NCBI GenBank assembly: GCA_963682025.1
Contig: OY821520.1
Location: 4,812,705 to 4,876,704, forward strand
Origin: Cordilura impudica
Taxonomy: Eukaryota > Arthropoda > Insecta > Diptera > Scathophagidae
Direction: 5' to 3'
Length of the DNA stretch: 64,000 bases
Shown: positions 46,586 through 58,110 of the stretch, one piece after another
Layout: every line of letters starts with the position of its first letter
How positions within the stretch are numbered: position 1 is the stretch's first letter
Translations under genes and position numbers: made by a program
Notes under the pieces: model-generated
Databases searched by the model: none
Told to the model about the DNA's origin: nothing
Seen by the model: only the letters and a program-made list of their open reading frames with translations

Positions 46586-48608
46586 TATTTTTCTTTTAAG
46601 AGCTTTTTGGTCGCTTAGTGGGATGGGAGTGGGATATCTATCAAAATAAATATTTTGTTTGTCAAGACAACGGTTTTTCAATTTTTCACAAATGCACTTT
46701 TTTGAATTTTTTCCTATTTGTGTCTAAAACCTTACAAATAAAACTTATACTGAGAAAGTAGACAAATTAACCTTTCCGAAGGTATGTAACATACCTAACT
46801 AAAATTTCATACCTTCGATACTGTAATACCCAGAATATGTTAACCTCAGGAAAAAAATCACTTTTTTTCTATAGAAATGTTGAAAAATTATTATTTTTTA
46901 TTTATTTGTAATAATAATTAAATTAGTATATAATAATAATAATATTAAAAATAAAAAGATAAATAATTTGATAAAATTTAATCTTAATTACTTTGGATCC
47001 ATTTATATCATAACTATTTTTATACTTAATTTATTGTAGCTGATAAAGTATTTATGTCTTGTAAATTTTTAAATACCCAGTCTTTCATCCAGCTTTTTGT
47101 CGTCTTTATTTACTGCGTTTTTTTGTCAACCCTTTCTTGGCGTTACTAGGTTCTGCTGTTGATTTTGCTGCTGGTTTATTTGTTGGCTTTGGAAAGAAAT
47201 CGCATTGAATAGAGGCAGAAAACTTTTTCAACTTGAGTGTTCCATCGACAAGCGATATAAAAGCATGGTATTGAGCGGTGCCATCGATTGTTACCGCAGC
47301 ATCGAATCTGCTCTTCAGTGTTTTCAATGATTCCTGATGATCCTCTTTGCTACTAAAAACTATTTTAGTTTCTTTACAATAAATCTTTGCCCAATGGAAT
47401 AAAGCACTCGCATCTAAGATGCGATCTTGATGAGAGCACTGGGGGCTATACTTCGCTGCATTTCTTTTAAGGTTTGCTCCAATACCATCACATATTCCTT
47501 TACCATGAGCAGTAGGATGAAAATGCCACTCAGCTGGCATTCCAAAATCTTTTTCATGAGCCATAAGATTTGCGAAGCTACTTTTGTTTTCAAAATGTTG
47601 ACGAGCTCCGTGCGAAACGTAGTAGACCTTCTTTACTGTAAATTTAGATTTTAGAAATTTTAGTATTCTCTTCTGGTACTCATAAACTGCAACGGTATCA
47701 TGTTTTAAATCGTCGGATATGATTGCCACACTTTTGTGTTCCAGTTTTTCATCTTTCATGTAGTAAATAACTATTGTGAATATACTGTGGAATTCTGAAG
47801 AACATATTTATAGTTTTCTGCGAAATCATATGAAATAACGAATTCACCAGAATTCAAATGTATCTTCAAATCCTTGAAGACCATTGCTCTTTGACTGAAA
47901 ATTATGGGTTCTCAAGTTTAGCAATCCTGTTCACATTTCTTCCACAAAATCATCCATATTTAAAATGATTGTTTTCAATGTGCATCTGTTAGTCTGAAGC
48001 CAAGAATCAAATTTGACCTCCTCTATATATTCTCGATTTAAAGAGTTGATTAAATTTTCTTTGATGAATGTGGTTTCTGGGCAGTTCACCTAAGTGGCAA
48101 GAAGTTGTTGCATTAGGACACATAGTCAATTTAAGGCAATCGTTGTTATCTTGTAAATCTTCTGGCGAATCATCTGTTAAATACTTTTAGTTGATTTCCT
48201 TCAACATCAGTTTAACATTTTCATGGTAAATGCAAACGCATACTGTGTGAGTTCCGCAGCTTCCTGCCAAAACGCAATGTTTTGGCCTCAATTGGGTAAA
48301 TTTTGTGAAGCCAATTTTAACATCCTAGCGTTCAGATTGAAATGTTGCAAATAACTCTTTCAGGTTACAGAGAACCATTCTCTTCTGTTTTGTTATGAAG
48401 GTATGTTACATACCTTCGGAAAGGTTAATTTGTCTAGTTTCTCAGTATAAGTTTTATTTGTAAGGTTTTTCACACAAATAGGAAAAAATTCAAAATAGTT
48501 CATTTGTGAAAAATTGAAAAACCGTTGTCTTGAGTTACAAAACATTTATTTTGATAGATATCTCACTCCCATCCCACTAAGCGACCTAAAAGCTCTTAAA
48601 GGAAAAAT
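46586..48608 (-). mobile_element. DNA transposon with TIRs of about 210 bp, decayed
   Basis: 46586-46795 and 48398-48608 are inverted copies. Shared blocks include GGTCGCTTAGTGGGATGGGA, CAAGACAACGGTTTTTCAAT, ACAAATAAAACTTATACTGA and CCTTTCCGAAGGTATGTAAC. Between them the minus strand carries a degraded transposase-like ORF (47106-47759 and upstream remnants). The superfamily is not assigned. It sits inside the type-2 transposon protein gene. Confidence 0.75.
47106..47850 (-). pseudogene. Transposase-like protein of the long-TIR element
   Basis: A 217-codon open frame (47759-47106) contains VYYVSHGARQHFENKSSFAN, then MPAEWHFHPTAHGKGICDGI and GANLKRNAA, ending in a Lys-rich tail. Just upstream, after a break, is VISYDFAENYKYV. 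In relatives I recall, DxAENY, SDGA and (C)DGxG supply acidic residues of an RNase-H-like catalytic core. Here the SDGA position reads SHGA (Asp to His), and further upstream stops are frequent to about 48390. It is probably inactive. Catalytic assignment is inference. Confidence 0.6.
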
Positions 48609-49009
48609 CCTAAGCTTTCTTATGAAAAAAAATGCCCTTTAAAAAAAAGGCAAAAAATGCTTTGATTTGGCAAAAAAAAAAAGTAAAAAAAATTTTTTTT
48701 TAAAGTATTTTTTTCCGAAATATTGAAGAAATAGCTATCTAAGCTATTTGGGAGAAAATTTTCTAAGAACAATAGGTAATAAGTTACATGAATGAGAAAA
48801 ACACCTGTTTGGCCAAAATGTCAAAATTTGATCCCCTCTAACTCAGAGAGATCTCGACCGATCTTGTTAAAAAATTGTGTTTAAACTATGCAAATTTCAT
48901 CCCGATCGGAAGACATCGATTTCAAAAGTTGGTGCACTTGACATGAAACCCCCATATACAAAGAAATTTAAATCACACACCTTAAGGTCACCGCAGATCT
49001 TCCAATTAT
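48609..49009. other. Insert flank, no gene seen
   Basis: AT-rich sequence with long A and T runs between the long-TIR element and the N-terminal half of the type-2 protein. Confidence 0.4.
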
Positions 49010-49700
49010 GATCGTTGTATTTGAGTAATGTCAAAATTTCAGTATTGATCCGTAATTTCCTTTTGTATTAATGGCATAAGCAATTGGTATGGATGGTTTT
49101 TCATTCCCATTATGCAAAAGAAGAGCCTTTAAGCTGTACTTAGAACCACCAATAAATAATCTCCATTCAGTTTTATAATATGGATGGTTAATTTTTTAAA
49201 ATTTTTTTCAATCAGTACAGTGTAGAATAGAGTGTTCCTTTTCAAAATATTCAGCCAATTCCAAGCTTCTATCTCAATAGATTGTTACTTTTGTCCCAAC
49301 TGCAAGATGTTTCCACTGCTGCATGCGTGAAGCTAGTAATTCTGCGTTTTGCTTCGTTAAAAGTAAATCCCGAATTAGATCACTCAGCTCAGCTTAAATG
49401 GCCCTCATCATCAGCCTCATACAAATTCCATTGTTGATGAAAGATGTTTCGGACTCACTGCTCGTAGCACTAGCAATGACTGGTAATAGATCATTTAATA
49501 TTTTTTCGATTTTTCATATTGATTCCAGCAACTTTTGTTAAACAGAAATAACAATCGGTTTGGTGGTTACTTGACTCCCTCCAAAGTATGGGAATTGAAA
49601 AATCGAAATAGATCTTCTTGCCATTTGACCACTTGTATAAAACAGTTCTGCAACTATTGCAAATTATCGCCAGCATGCGATAAAAAATAAACATTTTTTA
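49010..49700 (-). pseudogene. Unclassified transposon protein (type 2), N-terminal half
   Basis: The minus strand from 49694 reads LAIICNSCRTVLYKWSNGKK, IPILWRESSNHQTDCYFCLT, then, after breaks, WRLFIGGSKYSLKALLLHNG and KPSIPIAYAI (about 49175-49040). These are the upstream blocks of the protein whose end is at 45.4-46.0 kb. The CYFCLT block has a Cys/His pattern suggesting metal binding. Function unknown to me. Confidence 0.6.
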
Positions 49701-50150
49701 TGCCAGATTCGAATTTAGCGTACCCAGATTAGTTAACAAACATGCTTCGTTTCTGCAGTCATTTTTTTAATTTGTAGACCAGCGTAATTATTTACGTCAA
49801 AATCGCATATAAAATCATACACAACTATTCATACTAAATAAAATACATCATTGCCAATACTTTAAACCGAAAACAAAATTAATTTAGGCGAACAAATTGT
49901 TCAGTGTTTTTTTTTTTGTTTGTTTTACGAGTATATTGCCGTTTGTAAAATTAGAATGTTAACGACGAAAGTGAAAAAATATAAATTAAAAAAATAATTA
50001 AAAAAACAAACAAATTTTACGAACGAAAAATATATCTTATTATTTAGTGTAAATTCCTGATCCATGTTAGATATACATATTTCAAAATTTGGATTCAGTA
50101 TTCAGTTCAGCCAGTATAAACATATTGATTGTTTAAGAGCTAAAAGTCTA
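49701..50150. other. No feature recognised
   Basis: AT-rich sequence; nothing supported. Confidence 0.4.
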
Positions 50151-50326
50151 TATATTCATATTTGCGACCTGTAGTTTGATTACAAAATTTACATGGGCAC
50201 ACAGACGGACGGACGAACGGACGGACGGACATCGCTAAATTGATGGGTCTATGTCAAATATTTTTGGTAGTTACAAACAGCAACACAAAGTCATTATACC
50301 CAAACCACATAGTGGTATAGGGTATA
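50151..50326 (+). mobile_element. Hairpin/GGAC element, copy I (right-end fragment)
   Basis: Only the last 175 bp: GCGACCTGTAGTTTGATTAC, GGAC tract, ACAAACAGCAACACAAAGTC and the terminal TATACCC/GGGTATA hairpin. A 25-bp segment after the tract is deleted. Confidence 0.8.
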
Positions 50327-50418
50327 AAAAACAAAGATGAAAATTCTAAATTCGTTTATCTTTCAAACAAATCTAGTTGGCTACGATTTAATTTGGAACA
50401 ATTAATTCAGTTATTTTT

Positions 50419-50801
50419 GATGTGTAAACATCTATACGCGCAGCGGGATAAATTTCTATTTCACAATACAATCACAAAAACAGCGTAACTCATATCGGTG
50501 TGAGCTGAAGCAGATAACGCTGTGTGACTTATGATTGTATTGGTGAAAAAATTATGATATAAAATTATTTTTTTATGCCACTTTTTTAAAAGCGTCATCT
50601 ATGTATCACTTATATACGTTTATATTAGGATATTTTTAACGTTTCACAGCAAAGGGTTGTTGAATTAGCTGAAACAGTTTTTGCTATAAGTGATACATAG
50701 ATGACGCTTTCTGTTTGAGTTTAAAAAAATGACATAAAAAAATCATTAATTACTAGATGTTTACACATCTTCCCTGTGATCGGACTCACATGATTTTTTT
50801 T
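50419..50801 (+). mobile_element. Heptamer-core element, copy 8 (no core)
   Basis: The left end 50419-50565 starts GATGTGTAAACATCTATACG. The right end 50665-50801 ends CTAGATGTTTACACATCTTC and CGGACTCACATGA. In place of the heptamer core there is an inverted piece of the right end (50570-50625, AAGCGTCATCTATGTATCAC). This shows the ends can exist without the array. Confidence 0.75.
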
Positions 50802-51237
50802 GCTTCAAATCTACTTTCTCGTTATGCTTATCTCGTTATGCTTGAAGTTGTGACTTTTTAAAATTTTTTTTTTCACATTATTGTTTTAAACGCAGAACAG
50901 GAAGATGTGTTCAACATGAAGATGTGTTCAACAAAAAAAAAAAAAAAAAAAAAAATTAAGATGGCAAATAATTTTGATATGCATCGTAAAAGCAGAATTG
51001 TTTTTAAGTGATTCAAATTTGGCTTTCAGGTGCAGCAGCGAAAAACTTTTTGAACCGAATAATGGCAATTTTTTGGGAGCAATTGAATTGCTTTCTGTTT
51101 TTGTTCCAAAAGTGAAAATGCATCTAATATCAATAACTGAAGCGGAAAAAAAGAGCTGCATCTAATTTTTCTCCGAAAATTTAAAACGAAATTATTTTAC
51201 AACTACTTAACTTCAAGAGTTTTACATATAATAGTAA
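50802..51237. other. No feature recognised
   Basis: Contains an A-run of about 22 bases (50933-50955) and overlapping short open frames on both strands at 50928-51165 with no homology I recognise. Confidence 0.4.
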
Positions 51238-51594
51238 TCTATAATATTAATAGGCTAGGCGATTTCTTGTGACCGATGTTTTGTTCTACCGTTTTAACCC
51301 AATTTTGATCAAACGCATCTTATTTTAGCCATTTTACAGATTTACAGATTTTGAAATTTTTGCCTTTATTTTGAGTAATTTGCATTTAAATTTGCTACTA
51401 ACACATACATAAAATTATGCAACGCTATGTATGTGTTTATTAAGTTTGTTAATGTGTTTGTAATAGAAATGAGTTTGTTTTTTTGTATTGATTTGTGAAG
51501 TGGCTATAATTGATTAGCATCCCTTTAGGGTCTATAAAATTTCCTGGAATTTGCACTCGAATTTCTAAGACTGGAATCTGCTAGTTAATATTAA
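51238..51594 (+). mobile_element. Non-autonomous Helitron, copy 4
   Basis: A|TCTATAATATTAATAGGC start and CTGGAATCTGCTAG|T end, both in the Helitron target context. The 3' hairpin is partly decayed (ACTCGAATTTCTAAG). Confidence 0.82.
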
Positions 51595-51627
51595 TTCATC
51601 AAAGTTCTTCTCCGCTTTGTAAATATA

Positions 51628-52256
51628 ATGTACTCAACTGAAAAAAATTTAGCAAACGTCCTTATTGATATTGATATATGTGAGCTCAAAGCAGAAATTG
51701 GTGGTGAGTGTATCTCTAATTGTTGGAGATAAATTAAGCCATCTTATTTTAATAAATTAATCGATATTGTGAAAGATTCATTTCAAGAACAATGTGAATT
51801 GTATAATTCTTTAAATGAAATTTTTGGTTTTCTTTTCGATAATAAGAAGCTAAAAACTATAAATATAAATGAATTGAATACTAATTGTACAAGTCTAGCC
51901 AAACACTGGCGATGTTGAAGAGGTGGAATTAAAAAATTAACTTTCTATTTTAAAATATATTTTAAAAGATTATGGAGAATTTGAAATTCATTTTAGAAAG
52001 TATTTTTGAAAAACTATATATGAATATATATGTCTTATATTGAATAATTTTAATAATACCTTTTACCGTTGCTCATTGTGAACGATCGTTTTCAAAACTA
52101 AAATTAGTTGAAAATTATTTATAGTCTATAATGTCACAGGAATTACTTTCTATATCAGCAATACTGTCGATTGAAACTGCAACAGCCAGAACAATTGATT
52201 ACAATGATATAATTGATGAATTTGCCAGCAAAAGAGCTCAAAAAATTACTTTATAA
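51628..52256 (+). pseudogene. hAT transposase relic, C-terminal dimerisation domain
   Basis: Broken frames give SLAKHWRC and, near the end, FTVAHCERSFSKLKLVENYL, then SIMSQELLSISAILSIE and DYNDIIDEFASKRAQK before TAA at 52254. CERSFSKLK...S.MSQ.RL...LSIE is the hATC signature, close to the ZMYM1-like hAT group. Internal stops (for example the TAG after VENYL) make it non-functional. Confidence 0.75.
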
Positions 52257-52295
52257 TTTATCTGTGTTATTTTTTAAAATTAGAATCAATTAAAA

Positions 52296-53057
52296 ACAAG
52301 AAAGAAAATTATAGTCGGTCTAGCCGACTATACGATACCCTATACCATGCGTTTAGAGAATAAGCATAAACCAAATTTGAGTGGCATTTTTATTAATTTT
52401 TTTGGCTGCACATATAAGAAAAAGTTCATATCGGATGCTATGTCTATATGGGGACTAGGTCCAAAAATGGACCGATCCTGACCATGGTTGGTAAAGTCTC
52501 TTGTATTTTGCGAAAATATATACAAACAAAATTTGAGATGAATCAATGCAATATTTTTGTTTTTTGATAGCTTTAAGTGAAGATCGGGAAGCAGCTCTAT
52601 ATGGGGCCTATGACCAAGATTTGTCATAGGGACCGTTTTTGGACTATTCATTAATAGATGTAATAAACACATACAAACCCAATTTGACTAAGATCTATAC
52701 GACAATTTAGATCTTATGGCAATTTATGTCGATTTTATAGGGGCCATTTGTATGGGGGCTTGGTCTGAACATTGACCGATTCCAACCAATTTCAATAGCA
52801 TTTATTCCATGGCGATGAAAACTTATATACCAAATTTCATCAAAATATATTCATATTTGCGACCTGCAGTTTGATTACAAGGTTTACATGGACACACAGA
52901 CGGACGGAAGGACGGACGGACATAGTTAAATCGATTCAAAAAAGTGATTCTGATTCGATCGGTATAATAAAAGATGGGTCTATGTCAAATATTTTTGGTT
53001 GTTACAAACAGCAGCACAAAGTCATTATACCCAAACCACATAGTGGTATAGGGTATA
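52296..53057 (+). mobile_element. Hairpin/GGAC element, copy J
   Basis: Full-length, with a deleted base in the palindrome (GTCGGTCTAGCCGAC) and a deletion after ATGCGTTTAGAG. It carries the ATGACCAAGATTTGTC insertion of copy C, so it belongs to the same subfamily. Confidence 0.85.
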
Positions 53058-54604
53058 ATGAATTCAACAAGAATGACTGTAAAATAACATGATATTGAAA
53101 TTTTAGTTTCTTGAAAATAAAAATTTTATATTTTCGAAATATTTTTCAAAACCGAGTTGCCTTGTAGGTTCTCTAGTCAGTTTCACAAAAAAAAACTTTA
53201 AAGTAATTTTTGCATTTTTTTCCTTAAGTTTATAAAAAAATTAAAAAAAAAATATTTTCTTTTAAAATAACATTTTACTTGGTCGTTTAATTATATTTAA
53301 TCTTCAATTTCATTCAATTAAAAATAGCTTCTCTATTTAAAATAAGTTTGGCATCACCAAAAAGAATTCGGAATTCCAATAAATTAGATTAGATCACTAC
53401 TGTTTCGAAAATAAATAAAGTTGTGGCAGTCATATGCAAAAAAAGATAAAAATAAGTGATTTGAGTGAAATATTTTTTTTAATTTCTTTATTTGTAATAA
53501 TTAGTGCATAACGAATCAATGTTATAATTGAAAAAATTTAATGGCAAAATATATTGTGTAAATTTAAAATTTTTATTTTGGTTATAGAACAACATCATCT
53601 CTAAAAGTGTGTTTTATTAACATCGACCAGTGATTAGGAGTTTTGTTTTTATAAATCAACAGAATATGTTGACGTTTTTTAAAATCATTTCTTTTAATAA
53701 TAGCAGTGTAAAATTTTTTTAAATTATAACAAAGATCAATAAAAATCATGATAAAGTTTAAACATTAATTGTTGTTTTTATCTCTTAAGTCCTGTTTAGT
53801 AGAAAAAAGGACATTTGTTTTGATTTCACAAAGCCTTTTCTATGTGAATTAAAACAAGAAAAAATATATATATTGAAATATATATATTGAAATTAGAGAA
53901 CAACATAACAACTCTTAAGTTTAAGAATTTTTTCATTTACGAGTTATTTTTTGTGATAGGAAATTCAAGAACAGGGGAAAATAAAATGAAAGAAAAAAAT
54001 GTTAAGTATCTGCACAGGGCCCAGAAAAGTTATAAGAGAGCTCTGCCATGTAGCATCGTTAATATAAAGTAGTCAATTCGTTGAAGAAATATTTATTCTG
54101 TTAAGTAAAAACTTTAGCTAGTAGGACCTGGAAAAAGGTATAAGGTTGCTTTTAATTCTATTACGAAGACTTTTATATAATAAAAGCTGACCCGGAAAAC
54201 AATTATTTTATTGCAATAATTTGCAAAAATAATTTGGTCTGTAAAAAAACTTTGTCTGATGAAAAACACATCCCTTTTGAAATTAAGAGCATGGCAATGA
54301 GATCACTCTCTATCCATGTTACCAATTGAAATTTTGGAATGTGCGCAATATTCGATATCTGCATTATATTAGAATATGATGCGATTGAATGATTATAGTG
54401 TTAGTGCTCTTGTTGCTTGCATGAGTCCTCGATTATTGAATTACAATAAACTGCTGTTTGCAGCCGTAACACGATTGCGTGATGCTTGAGTTGTCATTTG
54501 TCGATGAATTCTGTGTGAACTACTTACTCGTACGTTATTTGTACCGGTAAATAAATTGAAACAATATTTATTACATTAATATCACTTTAAAAATATTCTA
54601 ATTT
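53058..54604. other. AT-rich intergenic sequence
   Basis: No gene or family repeat recognised. A short open frame at 53887-54072 has no homology I know. Confidence 0.45.
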
Positions 54605-54740
54605 TATGGTAACACTGTGGAACATTTTCGGGTTAATTTTTTCTAAAGGGTGAGAAATTTCTAGTCAGGGTGAAAGTACTATGCCAGTATAGTAAAACCT
54701 TCAAAGAGTTTGGTATTCTCATACAAAAAAAATTTTTTAA
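54605..54740 (-). repeat. GGCCTGAGAACGCC-type repeat, first part, split by a transposon
   Basis: ACACTGTGGAACATTTTCGG, GGGTGAAAGTACTATGCCAG and AGTTTGGTATTCTCATA. The family's continuation (TCTTGATGTTTATTTGCTTA, GAACCATTGTGATTTCTCA) resumes at about 56385-56460, beyond the DD41D element. Confidence 0.5.
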
Positions 54741-54866
54741 TAAGACGCTTTCTTTCCTAATGCATGTGAGTTTTGAATCTCTCCGTGACTATGCGTGACT
54801 TTTATTAAGTTAATAAAGGGTTAATGGGGACTGTTTATTATCATTTGAAAGAACGTTCTTTGGCAT

Positions 54867-56202
54867 TTATTTTTTGAAGATTATGTCTATCAAAAGTTGG
54901 CCACGTCTCAGATGGTCCATCCGTTGAGTCCAATTTTCGATGACTCGTTCGAGCATTTCGACTGGTAACTGGCGAATGATACGCGTGGTGTTTTGCTCCA
55001 AGGCCTGAATCGAAGCCGGATTGTCCGCATAAACTTTAGACTTTACAAATCCCCACAGGAAAAAGTCTAACGGTGTGATATCACACGATCTTGGTGGCCA
55101 ATCGACCGGCCCAAAATGTGAAATTATCTGCTCACCGAAGTGTTCTCTCAATACATCCATTGATTGATGCGCTGTGTGGGAAGTGGCGCCGTCCTGTTGA
55201 AACCAAATGTCGCCGAGATCACGAGCTTAAATTTCAGGCATCAAATAGTCGGCACGATAACGGTCGCCATTGACGGTTGCATTCTCACCGGTATCATTTT
55301 TGAAGAAATATAGACCGATGATCCCACCGGCCAACAAACCACACCAAACCGTTGTTTTTTTCTGGATGAAGTGGCAGCTCTTGAATCTCTTCAGGTTGCT
55401 CTTCGTCCCAAATGCGGCAATTTTGCTTGTTTACATACCCATTGAGCCAGAAAAGGGCCTCATCGCTGAACAAAATTTGACTCGAAAACGTCGGATCTTC
55501 TCGGAACTTTTCAAGAGCCCATAGAGCGAAGCGATGTCACTTGGGAAGGTCGGGCGGATTCAATTCTTGCACACCTGTATTTTGTAAGCTTTCAATTAAA
55601 ATATCTTTTTTTTTTTTTTTTTTTATTAATCATCACTCAGGGGATGCCCCCTACAGATGCAGTGCATTGTGTTGATCTCAGGAAAGATATAGATATAGGA
55701 AGGAGGAAAGAGGAAGTAGTGTGTCAATTTTTTTTTTTTTTTGCAGCGACAGACCAAAGCCTCTGGTGGGAATCGAACCCACGACCCCCGCATGGTAGGC
55801 GAGCATGCTACCTACTCACCTACCGGGGCACTCAGATCTCGACGTAAAATGCGCCAAGTCATTCCATACGTCAGTCCGAGTTGCTGCGAACGACGTCGAA
55901 TCGACTCTCCACGGTTTTCGTGTACACTCTCAGCTACGGCCGCTGTATTTTTTTCACTGCGCGCTGGACGTGGTCTATTCGGTCGAATATTATCCAAGAA
56001 TGATCTCAAGATGATGGGTGATGGTGTTGCGAATGGTACGCTCAGTAGGCCGATTACATTGACCATAAGTTGAGCGAAGTGCACGAAACACATTCTTCAC
56101 AGAACGTGAATTTTCGTAATAAAGTTGAACGATTTGTAAACGTTGTTCAGGCGTAAGTCTTTCCACGATGAAATGCCAAACAATACTAAACAAAAATAAC
56201 AT
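54867..56202 (-). pseudogene. rosa-like DD41D mariner transposase, frameshifted and SINE-interrupted
   Basis: From 56202 down, in at least three frames: RLTPEQRLQIVQLYYENSR (first HTH), then NIRPNRPRPARSE and SQQLGLTYGMTWRILRRDL (second HTH), then the SINE insertion, then SDEALFWLNG (first catalytic Asp), WFQQDGATSHTA (second) and CDITPLDFFLWG (third). Forty-one residues separate the second Asp from the Asp of TPLD, the DD41D spacing of rosa elements. The C-terminus is VIENWTQRMDHLRRGQLL. All three acidic residues survive, but frameshifts and the insertion make it inactive. Confidence 0.8.
55604..55831 (-). mobile_element. tRNA-Gly-derived SINE
   Basis: On the minus strand the head resembles tRNA-Gly(GCC): A box TAGGTGAGTAGG (55822-55811), GCATGCTCGCCTACCATGCG as anticodon arm, B box GGTTCGATTCC (55779-55769). 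A body of about 150 bp with an A run follows, and an A-rich tail (T run at 55606-55624 on plus). It interrupts the DD41D transposase just after WRILRRDL. Acceptor-stem pairing is absent, so it is not a tRNA gene. Confidence 0.82.
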
Positions 56203-56384
56203 GAGAGCATGACACGACTCACACGTGATCTGTCAAAAAAAGGCTATTGAAAAAAGTATCTCTACTTGGATCACCCGGTATTTGGTGACAACAAGTCTGT
56301 GGACCAAGTTTCAGATTGATTGGATGAGGGGAAATGGGGTTTAAATCACACCATGACTGAGCGTGACTATGCATGACTTTTCTC

Positions 56385-56830
56385 CTTATCTTGATGTTTA
56401 TTTGCTTAGATTTTCAGCAAGAACCATTGTGATTTCTCATTTCATAGTTCAGCAAAATTGTAGCTAAGGCTTAAAAAAATAATTTGTATTAACATGTAAA
56501 ACATAGAATAAAAACACTGATGTATGTTTAATTTAATACGCATACGCAGAAATATCTTCTACTATACTTAAAAATAATAATTATGCGCCCTGAATATTGA
56601 AAAGGAAATAAAAAAAGTGAAAAATAACAATTTAATTTGCTGAGCTATTTGCTGAAGAATAAAGTGAGAAATCATCAATGGTTCCTGAGTTACAAATACA
56701 GATGAAAAACTAAGCAAGCAAACATAAAGATAAGGCAAAAATATTAAAAGTTAAATAAGCTTGGCCTGAAAACGCCAAACCCTTTGGAGGTTTTACTATA
56801 GCAATTTTAGCCTGACTTGGAATTTTCAAA
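56385..56830. repeat. GGCCTGAGAACGCC-type repeats, continuation plus an inverted copy
   Basis: 56385-56460 continues the split minus copy. From about 56525 to 56830 a plus copy follows (GAAATCATCAATGGTTCCTG, AACTAAGCAAGCAAACATAA, GGCCTGAAAACGCCAAACCC, TTTGGAGGTTTTACTATAGC), giving a head-to-head pair. Confidence 0.5.
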
Positions 56831-57324
56831 GAATTTTGTATAATTACCGTTTCAAAATTGATTTAAAGTTAGTTTGGAATTTTCGTCAAACTTATTTCTT
56901 AACGTTCGTCCAGGCCAGTGAAATATCTAACACTGAAATGCCAAATGTTTGTAAATGTAGAAATAGTTTCTTAAGGCAAAAAACGCCACCTTTCCGAAGT
57001 TTTTATGATTATACCAAATGTATTTTTTTAGATTTAAATATAATATTACTGATATGATAATTATGTACAGGGAAACCTGCATTTTCGCTAATTTCTCCAC
57101 CTCAGCGCCACTTAGATGTTATACGGTGTGATTTTAAGCCAAATGGGTAATAAATACAATTTTCGAAAAAGGCGACCCCAGCGTAATCTGGAGAGGAAGG
57201 GGTGTCTAACCTTAACAATAACAATTCGGAACACCTCATGAACATGTGGTTTGAATATAAGGGTGGATAGCTTCAGTTGTTCAGTAGTGATGGCCACACA
57301 TATGTACGTACTCACCAACGTTTT
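56831..57324. other. No feature recognised
   Basis: Short unique stretch between repeats; no supported gene. Confidence 0.4.
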
Positions 57325-58110
57325 TATACCCTATACCACTATGTGGTTTGGGTATAATGACTTTGTGCTGCTGTTTGTAACAACCAAAAATATTTGACCT
57401 AGACCCATCTTTAATTATACCGATCGAATCAGAATCACTTTCTGAGTTGATTTAACAATGTCCGTCCGTCCGTCCGTCCGTCCGTCCGTCTGTGTGTCCA
57501 TGTAAACTTTGTAATCAAACTGCTGGTCGCAAATATGAATATATTTTGATGAAATTTGGTATATGGGCTTCTGTCAGCCATGGGGTGAACGCTATTGAAA
57601 TTGGTGAGAATCGGTCCATGGTTAGACCTAGCCCCCATACAAATTACCCATATGAAATCGACATAAATTGCCATAAGATCCAAATTGTCATATTGATCTT
57701 TCTCAAATTGGGTTTGTATGTGTTCATTACATCCATTAATGCGTAGTCCAAAAATGATCCCTCTGACCCCATATAGAGCTGCTTCCCGATCTTCACTTAA
57801 ATCTATTAAAAAACAAAAAATATTGCACTGATTCTTCTCAAATTTTGTTTGTATATATTTTTGCAAAATACGAGAGACTTTACCAAACATGATCAGGATC
57901 GGTCCATTTTTGGACCTAGTCCCTATATAGATATAGCATCCGATATGAACTTTTTTATATCTGCAGCCAAAAAAATTAATAAAAATCCCACTCAAATTTG
58001 GTTTTTGCTTATTTTCTATGTCCAGTTAGTTGGGCCTAAGAAATAGGGTTTCTAAACGCATGGTGTAGGGTATCGTATAGTCGGTCGAGACCGACTATAA
58101 TTTTCTTACT
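57325..58110 (-). mobile_element. Hairpin/GGAC element, copy K
   Basis: Full-length, inverted, with about six GTCC units. The palindrome has one change (GTCGGTCGAGACCGAC). Close to copies G/H in sequence. Confidence 0.87.

Larger units (their letters stand above)
54780..56384 (-). mobile_element. rosa-like (DD41D) mariner-family element, decayed
   Basis: The near-identical stretch GTGACTATGCGTGACTTTT lies at about 54786 and, with one change, at 56366. Between them is the inverted transposase relic. The insertion splits a GGCCTGAGAACGCC-type repeat. True ends and target duplication are not resolved. Confidence 0.55.

Noticed and set aside
55748..55831. A tRNA-Gly gene
   Set aside because: A and B boxes are good but the acceptor stem does not pair, and a SINE body with A-rich tail follows.
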